NCBI RefSeq assembly: GCF_000282315.2 | Contig: NZ_AKJN02000012.1 | Coordinates: forward strand, 124,001-188,000 | DNA length: 64,000 bases | DNA from: Pseudomonas sp. GM41(2012) | Lineage (GTDB): Bacteria > Pseudomonadota > Gammaproteobacteria > Pseudomonadales > Pseudomonadaceae | Direction: 5' to 3' | Shown: one piece after another, positions 1 to 8,289 of the stretch | How the letters are laid out: each line of letters opens with the position of its first letter | Numbering within the stretch: the stretch's first letter is position 1 | Position numbers and translations under genes: made by a program | Notes under the pieces: generated by a model | What the model saw: the letters and a program-made list of their open reading frames with translations, nothing else | Told to the model about the DNA's origin: nothing | The model's database searches: none

Positions 1-1211
1 TTGGTCTTGGTCCTTTGCCAACGTTGCACCCGGTTGCCGGTTTTGAACTCGGTATCGCCTCGGCTGGCATCAAGCGCCCGGGGCGCAAGGATGTTGTGGT
101 CATGCGCTGTGCCGAAGGCTCCACGGTCGCTGGCGTGTTCACTCTGAACGCCTTTTGTGCGGCTCCCGTGATCCTGGCCAAGCAGCGTGTGCAAGGTCCG
201 GTGCGTTACCTGTTGACCAATACCGGCAATGCCAACGCCGGCACTGGCGAACCCGGCCTTGCCGCTGCCGAGCGCACCTGCGCCAAACTGGCTGAGCTGA
301 CCGGCGTCGACGCCAGCCTGGTGCTGCCGTACTCCACCGGTGTGATCGGCGAGCCGCTGCCGGTCGAGAAAATCGAAGGGGCCCTGCAAGCCGCCCTCGA
401 CGACCTGTCGGTCAACAACTGGGAAGCTGCCGCCACCGGCATCATGACCACCGACACCCTGCCAAAAGGTGCCAGCCGCCAGTTCCAGCATGACGGCGTG
501 ACCATCACCGTCACCGGTATCAGCAAAGGCGCGGGCATGATCCGCCCGAACATGGCAACCATGCTCGGCTACATCGCCACCGACGCCAAAGTCTCCCGCG
601 ACGTGCTGCAAAACCTGCTGCTGGACGGTGCCAACAAGTCGTTCAATCGCATCACCATCGACGGCGACACTTCGACCAACGACTGCTGCATGCTGATCGC
701 CACCGGTCAGGCAGCACTGCCGGAAATCACTGAAGCCAGCGGTGATTTGTTCGCCAAGCTGAAACAGGCCGTGTTCGAAGTGTGCATGGACGTGGCCCAG
801 GCCATCGTTCGTGACGGCGAAGGCGCGACCAAGTTTGTGACCGTTGAAGTCAACGGCGGCGGCAATCACCAGGAATGCCTGGACGTCGGTTACACCGTGG
901 CTCACTCGCCGCTGATCAAGACCGCACTGTTCGCCTCCGACCCGAACTGGGGCCGCATTCTGGCCGCCGTCGGCCGTGCCGGCGTACCGAACCTGGACGT
1001 GAGCAAAATCGACGTGTTCCTCGGTGAAGTGTGTATCGCCAGCCGTGGCGCTCGTGCATCGACCTACACCGAAGCCCAGGGCGCGGCCGTGATGCAGCAG
1101 GAAGAAATCACGATCCGTATCGAGCTGGGTCGCGGTGATTGCAGCGAAACCATCTGGACCACCGACCTGTCCCACGAATACGTGAAAATCAACGCCGAGT
1201 ACCGCACGTAA
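1..1211 (+). CDS. argJ: Bifunctional glutamate N-acetyltransferase/amino-acid acetyltransferase ArgJ (5' end cut)
   Basis: ArgJ moves the acetyl group from N-acetylornithine to glutamate in the cyclic arginine pathway, in the cytoplasm. The reading frame is open from base 1: the first complete codons read GLGPLPTLHPVAG, like the N-terminus of Pseudomonas ArgJ, so only about three codons are missing and the TTG at 15 is not the true start. The self-cleavage site Ala-Thr (NMATMLGYIATDA) lies at bases 549-587, with the nucleophilic Thr at 558-560. This Thr becomes the N-terminus of the beta chain. Length fits the family (about 400 residues). A REP pair follows the stop codon. Confidence 0.97.
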   Translation, partial: GLGPLPTLHPVAGFELGIASAGIKRPGRKDVVVMRCAEGSTVAGVFTLNAFCAAPVILAKQRVQGPVRYLLTNTGNANAGTGEPGLAAAERTCAKLAELTGVDASLVLPYSTGVIGEPLPVEKIEGALQAALDDLSVNNWEAAATGIMTTDTLPKGASRQFQHDGVTITVTGISKGAGMIRPNMATMLGYIATDAKVSRDVLQNLLLDGANKSFNRITIDGDTSTNDCCMLIATGQAALPEITEASGDLFAKLKQAVFEVCMDVAQAIVRDGEGATKFVTVEVNGGGNHQECLDVGYTVAHSPLIKTALFASDPNWGRILAAVGRAGVPNLDVSKIDVFLGEVCIASRGARASTYTEAQGAAVMQQEEITIRIELGRGDCSETIWTTDLSHEYVKINAEYRT

Positions 1212-1220
1212 GACCGAGTC

Positions 1221-1295
1221 GCCCCCATCGCGGGCAAGCCCGCTCCCACAGGATTTACGCTGACCCTGTAGGAGCATGGCTTGCCCGCGATGACG
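1221..1295. repeat. REP pair 1
   Basis: Two inverted copies of a Pseudomonas REP unit (CATCGCGGGCAAGCC and GGCTTGCCCGCGATG cores) lie between argJ and the GST gene. They can fold into a long hairpin. An ATG at 1281 in frame with the GST gene lies inside the right arm and is unlikely to be a real start. Confidence 0.85.
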
Positions 1296-1349
1296 GACTG
1301 CCAGACGCTAGAGATTCTGGCCTGTACCCCTCTCCAAAAGGTCCCGAAC

Positions 1350-1982
1350 ATGAGCCTTCACCTGATCATCGGCGACAAACTGCATTCCTCCTGGTCCCTG
1401 CGTGCCGCGTTGGCCCTCGACCTGGCCGGCGCCCCTTACACCGAAGAACTGATCAAGCTGAACCAGCCGGATACGCGTGAGCGTCTGCTCAAGCACTCGC
1501 CGACCGCAAAAGTCCCGTTGCTGAAAACCGAACACGGCACCATCGCCGATTCCCTGGCGATTGCCGAGTATCTGGCAGAGCAGTTTCCCGACGCCGGCCT
1601 CTGGCCAGAAGACACCGCCGCCCGCGCCCAGGCGCGTTCGGCCTGCGCGCAGATGCACAGCGGTTTCTTCGCCATGCGCGGCAACATGCCGTTCGACTTG
1701 AGCCACGACGCTGCGCTGTCGCCGACACCGGCTGACGTCCAGGCCGACATCGAGCGTATGTTGGCGTTGTGGGCCGAGTGCCGCGCCGTCGCCATCGAAA
1801 CCGGTCCGTACCTGTTTGGCGGCGCGACCCTGGCGGATGCCTTCTTCGCACCGATCGCCGTGCGCCTGCGCACCTATCAGGTGAGGCTGCCTGCAGCGGA
1901 CGCGGCCTACGTCGAAACCATCTACCAATGGCCAGCCTTCAAGGCTTGGCAGAAGGCAGGCCTGGAGGAAGTAGAACGGTGA
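1350..1982 (+). CDS. Glutathione S-transferase family protein
   Basis: This 210-residue protein has the two-domain GST layout. The N-terminal thioredoxin-like domain (about residues 1-80) carries HSSWSLR at 12-18, where the catalytic Ser is expected, and the glutathione-binding DSLAI motif at 67-71. An all-helical C-terminal domain follows. The ATG at 1350 is chosen because it follows AAAAGG and starts MSLHLIIGD directly at the first beta strand. The longer frame from 1281 begins in a REP repeat. The stop overlaps the next gene (GTGA), so the two are probably co-translated. The substrate cannot be told from the sequence. Confidence 0.9.
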   Translation: MSLHLIIGDKLHSSWSLRAALALDLAGAPYTEELIKLNQPDTRERLLKHSPTAKVPLLKTEHGTIADSLAIAEYLAEQFPDAGLWPEDTAARAQARSACAQMHSGFFAMRGNMPFDLSHDAALSPTPADVQADIERMLALWAECRAVAIETGPYLFGGATLADAFFAPIAVRLRTYQVRLPAADAAYVETIYQWPAFKAWQKAGLEEVER

Positions 1983-2929
1983 AACGAGTCCACGTAGCTG
2001 CCGCTGTTATCCGTGATGCCAGTGGCAAGATCCTCATTGCCCGCCGTGCCGACACCCAGCACCAGGGTGGCCTGTGGGAATTCCCCGGCGGCAAGGTCGA
2101 GGCCGACGAATCCGTCGAAACCGCCCTGGCTCGCGAGCTCCTTGAAGAGTTGGGCATCGTGGTCAACGCGGCTCGCCCGCTGATCAAGGTCCGGCACGAT
2201 TACCCGGACAAGCAAGTGTTGCTGGACGTTTGGGAAGTGGCGGCCTTTACCGGCGAACCGCACGGCGCCGAAGGCCAGCCGTTGGAATGGGTCGCGCCCC
2301 GCGATCTGCTGAACTACGAGTTCCCGGCGGCCAACCAGCCGATTGTCGCGGCTGCACGGTTACCCGCGCAGTATTTGATTACCCCGGAAGACCTGGAAAC
2401 GCCGGCCTTGCTGCGCGGTATTCAAAAAGCCATTGCCGGCGGCATCAAGCTGATCCAGTTGCGAGCACCCAACGGCTACGATCCGAAGTACCGTGATCTG
2501 GCGGTGGACGCGGCGGGGCTGTGTGCGGGCAAGGCGCAGTTGATGATCAAGGGGCCGTTCGAGTGGCTGGGAGATTTCCCGTCTGCCGGTTGGCACATCA
2601 CCTCCGCGCAGCTGCGCAAACACGCGGCGGCGGGCCGCCCGTTACCGGCGTCGCGCTGGCTGGCGGCGTCCTGCCATAACGCTGAAGAGCTGGCGTTGGC
2701 CGAGCAGATGGGGGTGGATTTTGTGACCCTGTCACCGGTGCAACCGACCCTGACTCATCCGGGGGCTCAGCCGCTGGGTTGGGAACAGGCTCGCGCGTTG
2801 ATCGAAGGTTTCAGCAAACCGGTGTTCTTGTTGGGTGGTGTTGGCCCGGCGGATCTTCAGAAAGCCTGGGAAGCAGGGGCTCAAGGTGTGGCAGGGATTC
2901 GGGCGTTCTGGCCTGATTCTTTGGTGTAG
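1979..2929 (+). CDS. Nudix hydrolase fused to a thiamine-phosphate-synthase-like domain
   Basis: The N-terminal domain is a MutT-like Nudix hydrolase. Its Nudix box spans residues 38-60 (G-x5-E-x7-REL-x-EE-x-GI), and its family includes enzymes that hydrolyse oxidised nucleotides such as 8-oxo-dGTP. From about residue 130 to 316 there is a ThiE-like barrel (YLITPEDLET, LIQLRAP, LLGGVGP). The fusion is conserved in pseudomonads, where it is often annotated as a MutT homologue; the role of the ThiE-like half is not established. The start is GTG at 1979, preceded by GGAGG and overlapping the GST stop. A REP pair follows. Confidence 0.88.
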   Translation: MKRVHVAAAVIRDASGKILIARRADTQHQGGLWEFPGGKVEADESVETALARELLEELGIVVNAARPLIKVRHDYPDKQVLLDVWEVAAFTGEPHGAEGQPLEWVAPRDLLNYEFPAANQPIVAAARLPAQYLITPEDLETPALLRGIQKAIAGGIKLIQLRAPNGYDPKYRDLAVDAAGLCAGKAQLMIKGPFEWLGDFPSAGWHITSAQLRKHAAAGRPLPASRWLAASCHNAEELALAEQMGVDFVTLSPVQPTLTHPGAQPLGWEQARALIEGFSKPVFLLGGVGPADLQKAWEAGAQGVAGIRAFWPDSLV

Positions 2930-2941
2930 CGGGTGGCCTCT

Positions 2942-3018
2942 TCGCGAGCAGGCTCACTCCCACATTGGATTTGTGTACACCTCGATCCACTGTGGGAGTG
3001 AGCCTGCTCGCGATGGCG
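2942..3018. repeat. REP pair 2
   Basis: Inverted copies of the GAGCCTGCTCGCGA-type REP unit are separated by a short spacer. They lie between convergent genes (the Nudix fusion and the adenosyltransferase), where they may help end transcription or protect 3' ends. Confidence 0.88.
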
Positions 3019-3034
3019 ACCTGTCAGGCGCCGA

Positions 3035-3616
3035 TTAAACCTCAGGCTTCGGCGCCGGCTGCCACAAAATCTCGGCAATCCCCTGCCGCTTGGCAATCAA
3101 CCGCGCCACCACAAACAACAAGTCCGACAACCGATTGATATACGCCAACCCAACCCCGGCCAACGGTTCGACTGCATTCAAATGCTGACACCGCCGCTCG
3201 GCACTGCGCGCCAGGCATCTGCACACATGAGCCTGGGCAATCAACGCCGAGCCACCTGGCAGAATGAAATTTTCCAGCGGCCCCAGTTCTTCATTCCACA
3301 CATCGATCGCCGCTTCCAGCCGTTCGACTTCTGCCGTGTTCAGTGCCTGATACACCGGCATCGCCAACTCGCCGCCCAGATCAAACAACCGATGCTGGCA
3401 AGGCGCCAAAACCTGGATGACTTCGTTCAAGCCCGGATACTCGCCACTTTCCGCCGCCAGCCCGGTCAATAGCACACCCACCTGACTGTTCAGCGTATCG
3501 ACTTCGCCAATCGCTTCGATCCGTGGATGGTCCTTGGGCACGCGGCGGCCGTCGCCCAGCCCGGTTTCGCCTTTGTCGCCGGTGCGGGTGTAAATCTTCG
3601 ACAAGCGAAAGCCCAT
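3035..3616 (-). CDS. PduO-type cob(I)yrinic acid a,c-diamide/ATP:cob(I)alamin adenosyltransferase
   Basis: The enzyme transfers the adenosyl group of ATP to cob(I)alamin to make coenzyme B12. The N-terminal ATP-binding signature TRTGDKGETGLGDGRR at residues 9-24 is diagnostic of the PduO type. The length of 193 residues is normal. The start MGFRLSKIYTRTGDKG at 3616 is preferred because the upstream in-frame extension overlaps the sensor kinase gene and looks non-coding. The gene starts just beyond the kinase stop, so the two are probably one transcription unit. Confidence 0.93.
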   Translation of the reverse strand: MGFRLSKIYTRTGDKGETGLGDGRRVPKDHPRIEAIGEVDTLNSQVGVLLTGLAAESGEYPGLNEVIQVLAPCQHRLFDLGGELAMPVYQALNTAEVERLEAAIDVWNEELGPLENFILPGGSALIAQAHVCRCLARSAERRCQHLNAVEPLAGVGLAYINRLSDLLFVVARLIAKRQGIAEILWQPAPKPEV

Positions 3617-3618
3617 GG

Positions 3619-5664
3619 TTACCTCGATAGCTGATTGAGTTCTTGAGAGACGAGCGGGGTGCCCGCCAAGGGCAGGCGCAAGGTGAAACACGTGCCTTGG
3701 CCCAGGGTCGATTGCACTTCCATCTGACCCTTGTGGTTATTGGTAATGATGAAATACGAGACCGACAGGCCAAGGCCGGTGCCCTGACCGATTTCCTTGG
3801 TGGTGAAGAACGGCTCGAAGGTGCGTTTGCGCACACTCTCGCTCATGCCGACGCCGTTGTCCTCCACCTGGATTTCCGCCCACGGCGGGTTCAGCTTGGT
3901 GCGCAGAATGATCCGTCCCGGCTCGCGGTCGTCTTCACGTTGGTGAATCGCCTGAGCGGCGTTTTTCAGCAGATTGAGCAGCACTTGTTCCAACTCGTTG
4001 GCGGTCCCGGGCACCGGGCCCAACGCTGGGTCGAACTGGCGAATAATCGCCTGGCCCTTGAAGTCGAAACCGATCGCCAGGTCGAAGTCGTTGCTGGCGA
4101 TTTCCACTGCTTGATCGATCAGCGCCGGCAGGTCGCACGGGGCCATTTGCCGGGTACTGCGGCGACTGAAACTGAGCATGTGCGTGACAATCTTGGCCGC
4201 CCGGGCGCCAGCCTGTTGAATGCCGTCGAGCAACTGCGGCACTTCGCGCGCTTGCAGGTATTTGTTGACCGTTTCCAGCGCGATCCCGGATTGCTCGGCT
4301 TGTTCGAGATTCTTCGGCAGATCAGGCGAAAGGCGTCGGCGAATGTTTTGCACGTTGTGCAGGATCGCGCCTAACGGGTTGTTGATCTCGTGAGCCATGC
4401 CTGCGGCGAGGCCACCGACCGAGAGCATTTTTTCCGACTGCACCATCATTTCTTCCAGCGACAGGCGCTGAGTGATGTCGTCGATCCGGATCACCACACC
4501 GCGCCCGGCACCACCCATCAGCGGGTAAAAGGTCAGGGCGTAGTGCTTGGGTTCTTCGTCCTTGAACCACGTCACCCGTTCAATCTTGGCCACGGTGTGC
4601 TGCTCGACGGTTTGCTTGAGTTGCGGCAGAAACGGCTTGAGTGGTTCGAAAGCGAGAAAAATCGGCTGATTCAGTGCTTCGTCGAGGCGCGTGCCGGAGA
4701 GGGCGCTGGCCTCCTGATTCCACTGCGTCACGTAGAGCTGTTCATCAAGGGCGATCAGCGCCGAGGGCATGGAATCGATGATGCTGTTGAGGTAGTTCTG
4801 GAAACCGGTGAGCTTCTTCTCGATCTTGCTGCGGACCTGAACTTCGAGTTCAAGTTTGCGATTGGTATGGCGGGTTTCTTCGGCCAGGCCCTGAGCCTGG
4901 TCATACGCCGCCTGGGAGTCGTCCCGGGCCCGCTTGAGTTGCTGCTCCCGGGCTTCGATCCGCGAGAGCATGGTGTTGAACGCCTCGGCGAGGCTGCCGA
5001 TTTCGTCATGGTTACCGCGAGAGGCGCGCAATGCGTAGTTCTCTTCCCGGGTCACTTGCCGGGACAGCTCTTCGAGCTGATGAATTGGCCGGGTGATCAG
5101 GCGTTTGATTTGTCGGGCAATCACCAGCCACAACAGCACACTGAAAATCAGAATCCCGAGACTGGCGGTCAGGGTCCCGGTGTAGAACGCCATCGGCAGC
5201 TCGCTGCTGGCGACCAGTAACAGGTGGCCAGGCGCGGTGCCGGGGCGGGGCAGGGTGATGATTTGATTGCTGCGAAACTCGGTGACTTGCCAGGATTCAA
5301 TGTGCCGGTAATGCGTTGGCAGGCTCAGCTGCTCGCCATGCTGCAACTGCGCCAGACGCTCGCCCTTGCCGTCATAAAGGGCCGCCGCGCGCAGCGGTGA
5401 ATAGCTGTTGAGTTCATTGAGCAGGCGTTCGGCGCTTTGCGGTGACTGCAAGGCTTCGGACACCAGGCTGGGGTTGGACACCAGGCGGCCGATGGTCTGC
5501 AAGGCCTGAGGTGCCATGCTTTCCTGGGAGATGTAGTACGCGGCGCTGATAAAGGTCAGGTTGGCGACCAGCAGGACGGTGGTCAACAGCACCAGCAGGG
5601 CGGCCAGCAATTTCTGGCCGACCGGAAGGTTTTCAAGGCGCTGGCGCAATGGCATCAGGTTCAT
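3619..5664 (-). CDS. Membrane sensor histidine kinase (HAMP-PAS-HisKA-HATPase), orphan
   Basis: This 681-residue kinase has a first membrane span at about 17-43, a periplasmic region, and a second span at about 163-185. These are followed by HAMP, a coiled coil (about 230-285), a PAS domain (about 290-400), a HisKA domain with His425 in MAHEINNPLG, and an ATPase domain (NLLKNAAQAI, DNGVGM, GTGLGLSVSY). It should autophosphorylate on His425 and pass the phosphate to an unknown response regulator; none is encoded nearby. By gene order it corresponds to PAO1 PA4398, which I recall being linked to swarming and biofilm control. The signal is unknown. Confidence 0.92.
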   Translation of the reverse strand: MNLMPLRQRLENLPVGQKLLAALLVLLTTVLLVANLTFISAAYYISQESMAPQALQTIGRLVSNPSLVSEALQSPQSAERLLNELNSYSPLRAAALYDGKGERLAQLQHGEQLSLPTHYRHIESWQVTEFRSNQIITLPRPGTAPGHLLLVASSELPMAFYTGTLTASLGILIFSVLLWLVIARQIKRLITRPIHQLEELSRQVTREENYALRASRGNHDEIGSLAEAFNTMLSRIEAREQQLKRARDDSQAAYDQAQGLAEETRHTNRKLELEVQVRSKIEKKLTGFQNYLNSIIDSMPSALIALDEQLYVTQWNQEASALSGTRLDEALNQPIFLAFEPLKPFLPQLKQTVEQHTVAKIERVTWFKDEEPKHYALTFYPLMGGAGRGVVIRIDDITQRLSLEEMMVQSEKMLSVGGLAAGMAHEINNPLGAILHNVQNIRRRLSPDLPKNLEQAEQSGIALETVNKYLQAREVPQLLDGIQQAGARAAKIVTHMLSFSRRSTRQMAPCDLPALIDQAVEIASNDFDLAIGFDFKGQAIIRQFDPALGPVPGTANELEQVLLNLLKNAAQAIHQREDDREPGRIILRTKLNPPWAEIQVEDNGVGMSESVRKRTFEPFFTTKEIGQGTGLGLSVSYFIITNNHKGQMEVQSTLGQGTCFTLRLPLAGTPLVSQELNQLSR

Positions 5665-5700
5665 CGCTGAAAAGGAACAAGTGGCCAGCGTAGCCGCTGC

Positions 5701-6618
5701 TCAGTCGCTGGGCAATCCAAGGCTGTGCAGATGGGTGATCAACCTTTGTTCAAGTTGATTAAGGTGCGGCAGGTTCAACTGATGCCTCGCGGCGACTTTG
5801 CAGGCATGACCCAATAGATAGCTGATCTCGGTTCGGCGCTGGTTCGCGACGTCCTGGTACATCGAAGAGTAGTTGGCGGCGGTCGCGTGAATCACCCGTT
5901 CGACTTCCTGTTGAAGGTCCTCGGCTGCTGCTGGCTGACCGCACCGTTCAAGCAATTCGGTCAATTCGACGCAGAGGGTGGCGACTTCACAGCGGTGTTC
6001 CTGTAAACCACCATTACGGCAATCGTGCAGCACGGTCAGCGGATTGATCGCACAGTTGAGCGCCAGTTTTCGCCACAGCCGGGTCAGAATATCGGTGCTC
6101 CACTCGTGGGGAATACCGGCGGCGCTCACGTCATCCAGCCAGATCGGCGCCACGGGATGCCCGGCATCTCCCAGCCAGGTGTAACCGTGGCCAGCGAATA
6201 CCACGCGCCAGTCGCCATCGCGAAAGGCACCTTCGGTGCTCGACGCAAAAATGCAGCGCGCCTGCGGCACCTGTGTGGCGACGGCGTCCTGGCTGCCAAG
6301 GCCGTTCTGCAACAGGATCAGCTCGGCGTCGGGGGCCAGGCGCGGTGCCAATTGGGCCACCGCTTTCTCGGCATCGTAGGCTTTACAGGCCACCAGCAAG
6401 CGGTTGATCGGTTCATTGTTGTCGGGTGTCTCGGCGGGCACCGGATAGCATTTCGCTTCACCGTGTTCGACCAGCGTCAGCCCACCCGCCGCCTCATACG
6501 CCTCCAGGCGTGCAGCGTCCCGCACGATCAGCTTGACCGGCACGCCGGCCCGCGCCAGTCGAGTGGCCCATAAGGTGCCAAGGCTGCCGGCGCCCAGAAC
6601 ATGCCAGGTGGTGGACAT
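5701..6618 (-). CDS. panE: 2-dehydropantoate 2-reductase
   Basis: The enzyme reduces ketopantoate to pantoate with NADPH on the route to coenzyme A. The Rossmann nucleotide-binding motif GAGSLGTLWATRLA is at the N-terminus (residues 8-21) and the CKAYD segment carries the conserved catalytic-type Lys. The length of 305 residues is normal. The start MSTTWHVLGAGS at 6618 is chosen; the longer frame to 7140 runs antisense through yajQ. The gene is transcribed divergently from yajQ. Confidence 0.92.
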   Translation of the reverse strand: MSTTWHVLGAGSLGTLWATRLARAGVPVKLIVRDAARLEAYEAAGGLTLVEHGEAKCYPVPAETPDNNEPINRLLVACKAYDAEKAVAQLAPRLAPDAELILLQNGLGSQDAVATQVPQARCIFASSTEGAFRDGDWRVVFAGHGYTWLGDAGHPVAPIWLDDVSAAGIPHEWSTDILTRLWRKLALNCAINPLTVLHDCRNGGLQEHRCEVATLCVELTELLERCGQPAAAEDLQQEVERVIHATAANYSSMYQDVANQRRTEISYLLGHACKVAARHQLNLPHLNQLEQRLITHLHSLGLPSD

Positions 6619-6690
6619 CAGCTTTTTGCTCTGTTTATCGCGCGCATGGGAGGCTCGCAGTGAATGATGGGAAAGACCCGTTATAATCAG

Positions 6691-6696
6691 CGCGGA
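6691..6696 (+). promoter_or_regulatory. Candidate -10 region for yajQ
   Basis: A TATAAT-like box (cccgTTATAATcagc) lies in the panE-yajQ divergent gap, about 65-75 bp before yajQ. No convincing -35 box is seen at the right distance. The assignment rests on the -10 match only, and the box position is approximate to a few bases. Confidence 0.35.
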
Positions 6697-6759
6697 TTTT
6701 AACCGCAAGCCAGGCGTGCTCCATCGTGATCGAGCATGCCCTTTTATTGGAGAGATTAC

Positions 6760-7245
6760 ATGCCGTCGTTCGACGTGGTATCCGAACTGGACAAACACGA
6801 AGTCACCAACGCGGTCGAGAACGCCGTCAAGGAACTCGATCGTCGTTATGACCTGAAAGGCAAAGGCACCTTCGAGTTCAAGGAAAAGGACCTGACCGTC
6901 AACCTGACCGCTGAAGCCGATTTCCAGCTCGAAGCGATGATTGAGATCCTCAAGCTGGCCCTGGTCAAGCGCAAAATCGACGTGCAGTGCCTTGAAGTCA
7001 AGGACGCCTATGCGTCGGGCAAGCTGATGAAGCAGGAAGCGGTCCTCAAGGAAGGCATCGACAAAGAGCTGGCGAAGAAAATCGTCGCTCATGTCAAAGA
7101 CGCCAAGCTCAAGGTTCAGGCTGCCATTCAGGGTGAGCAAGTGCGCATTACCGGCAAGAAGCGTGATGACTTGCAGGAAGCCATCGCGGCCCTGCGCGCC
7201 AAGACGTTCGATATGCCGCTGCAGTTCAACAACTTCCGCGACTGA
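6760..7245 (+). CDS. yajQ: YajQ family nucleotide-binding protein
   Basis: This cytoplasmic protein of 161 residues belongs to UPF0234/YajQ. Family members bind RNA or nucleotides, and the Xanthomonas homologue binds cyclic di-GMP. The signature N-terminus MPSFDVVSELDKHEV and the YDLKGKGTFEF segment identify it. The ATG at 6760 follows GGAGAG with good spacing; an upstream in-frame ATG at 6736 has no ribosome site. A long stem-loop follows the stop. Confidence 0.94.
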   Translation: MPSFDVVSELDKHEVTNAVENAVKELDRRYDLKGKGTFEFKEKDLTVNLTAEADFQLEAMIEILKLALVKRKIDVQCLEVKDAYASGKLMKQEAVLKEGIDKELAKKIVAHVKDAKLKVQAAIQGEQVRITGKKRDDLQEAIAALRAKTFDMPLQFNNFRD

Positions 7246-7294
7246 CTTTCAAGCGGGAACCTCTCGATGTTTTCGACGTCCGAGGCCCAAGCAA

Positions 7295-7348
7295 CGGCAG
7301 AAACGATTGAATCCCCCACGGGTTCGGTCTTTCTGCCGCTCATTTTTT
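7295..7348 (+). terminator. Terminator-like hairpin after yajQ
   Basis: CGGCAGAAA (7295-7303) pairs with TTTCTGCCG (7330-7338), with partial pairing inside (GAATCCC with GGGTTC). Six T residues follow at 7343-7348. The hairpin is likely to end the yajQ transcript before mscS. Confidence 0.6.
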
Positions 7349-7382
7349 GCGTGCCGGGTAGCCGGAAATCAGGAGAAAAAAG

Positions 7383-8225
7383 ATGGATTTGAATGCTGAA
7401 GTGGACAACCTGGTCAAGGCATCCCAAGCCTGGATTCCGATGATCATGGAATACGGCAGCCGCGTGCTGTTGGCGGTGATCACCCTGGCAATCGGCTGGT
7501 GGCTGATCAACAAGGTGGCGCAAAAGCTCGGTGGCCTGTTGGCGCTGCGTAACGCCGACCTGGCGCTGCAAGGTTTCATCAGCAGCCTGGCGAACATTAT
7601 TCTCAAGGTTCTGCTGATCGTCAGCGTCGCCTCGATGATCGGCGTGGAAACCACTTCGTTCGTCGCAGCCATCGGTGCGGCCGGCCTGGCGATCGGTCTG
7701 GCCTTGCAGGGCAGCCTGGCGAACTTCGCCGGTGGTGTGCTGATTCTGTTGTTCCGCCCGTTCCGCATTGGTGACTGGATCGAAGCCCAAGGTGTTGCCG
7801 GCACGGTCGACAGCATTCAGATCTTCCACACCGTCCTGCGCACCGGCGATAACAAAACCATCATCGTGCCGAACGGCAACCTGTCGAACGGCATCATCAC
7901 CAATACCAACCGTCAACCGACGCGCAAAGTTGTGTTTGATGTGGGTGTTGATTACGAAGCGGACCTGCAGAAGGCCCGTCATGTATTGTTGGAACTGGCC
8001 AAAGATGAGCGTGTTTTAATTGAGCCGGCACCACAGGCAGTGATTTCGACACTGGGTGATAGTTCGATCACTGTTTCCCTTCGAGTGTGGGTCAAGACGG
8101 CGGATTACTGGGACGTGATGTTCATGTTCAACGAACAGTCCCGTGATCGTTTGAAAACGGCCGGTATCGATATTCCGTTTCCACAGCGGGTGATTCGAGT
8201 GGTTCAGGAATCTGCGGTGCAGTAA
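7383..8225 (+). CDS. mscS: Small-conductance mechanosensitive channel (MscS type)
   Basis: This inner-membrane channel opens on membrane tension to release solutes during osmotic downshock. The 280 residues match E. coli MscS in length. Spans lie at about 22-44 and 65-90, with the Gly/Ala-rich pore helix at about 95-127 (GAAGLAIGLALQG, then FRPFRIGDWIE). A beta domain and a C-terminal cage domain follow. AGGAG lies just before the ATG. A strong terminator separates it from the convergent oprD. Confidence 0.94.
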   Translation: MDLNAEVDNLVKASQAWIPMIMEYGSRVLLAVITLAIGWWLINKVAQKLGGLLALRNADLALQGFISSLANIILKVLLIVSVASMIGVETTSFVAAIGAAGLAIGLALQGSLANFAGGVLILLFRPFRIGDWIEAQGVAGTVDSIQIFHTVLRTGDNKTIIVPNGNLSNGIITNTNRQPTRKVVFDVGVDYEADLQKARHVLLELAKDERVLIEPAPQAVISTLGDSSITVSLRVWVKTADYWDVMFMFNEQSRDRLKTAGIDIPFPQRVIRVVQESAVQ

Positions 8226-8236
8226 GCAACAAAAAA

Positions 8237-8263
8237 GGCCCATCCGAAGATGGGCCTTTTTTT
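8237..8263. terminator. Bidirectional terminator mscS/oprD
   Basis: GGCCCATC-cgaa-GATGGGCC is flanked by A and T runs (AAAAAA before, TTTTTTT after), so it can end transcription from both convergent genes. Confidence 0.9.
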
Positions 8264-8289
8264 GATTACCGCGAACTAACTTTCTGCAA

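Noticed and set aside
1281..1349. Upstream extension of the GST gene
   Set aside because: It starts within a REP arm; the family start at 1350 has a ribosome site.
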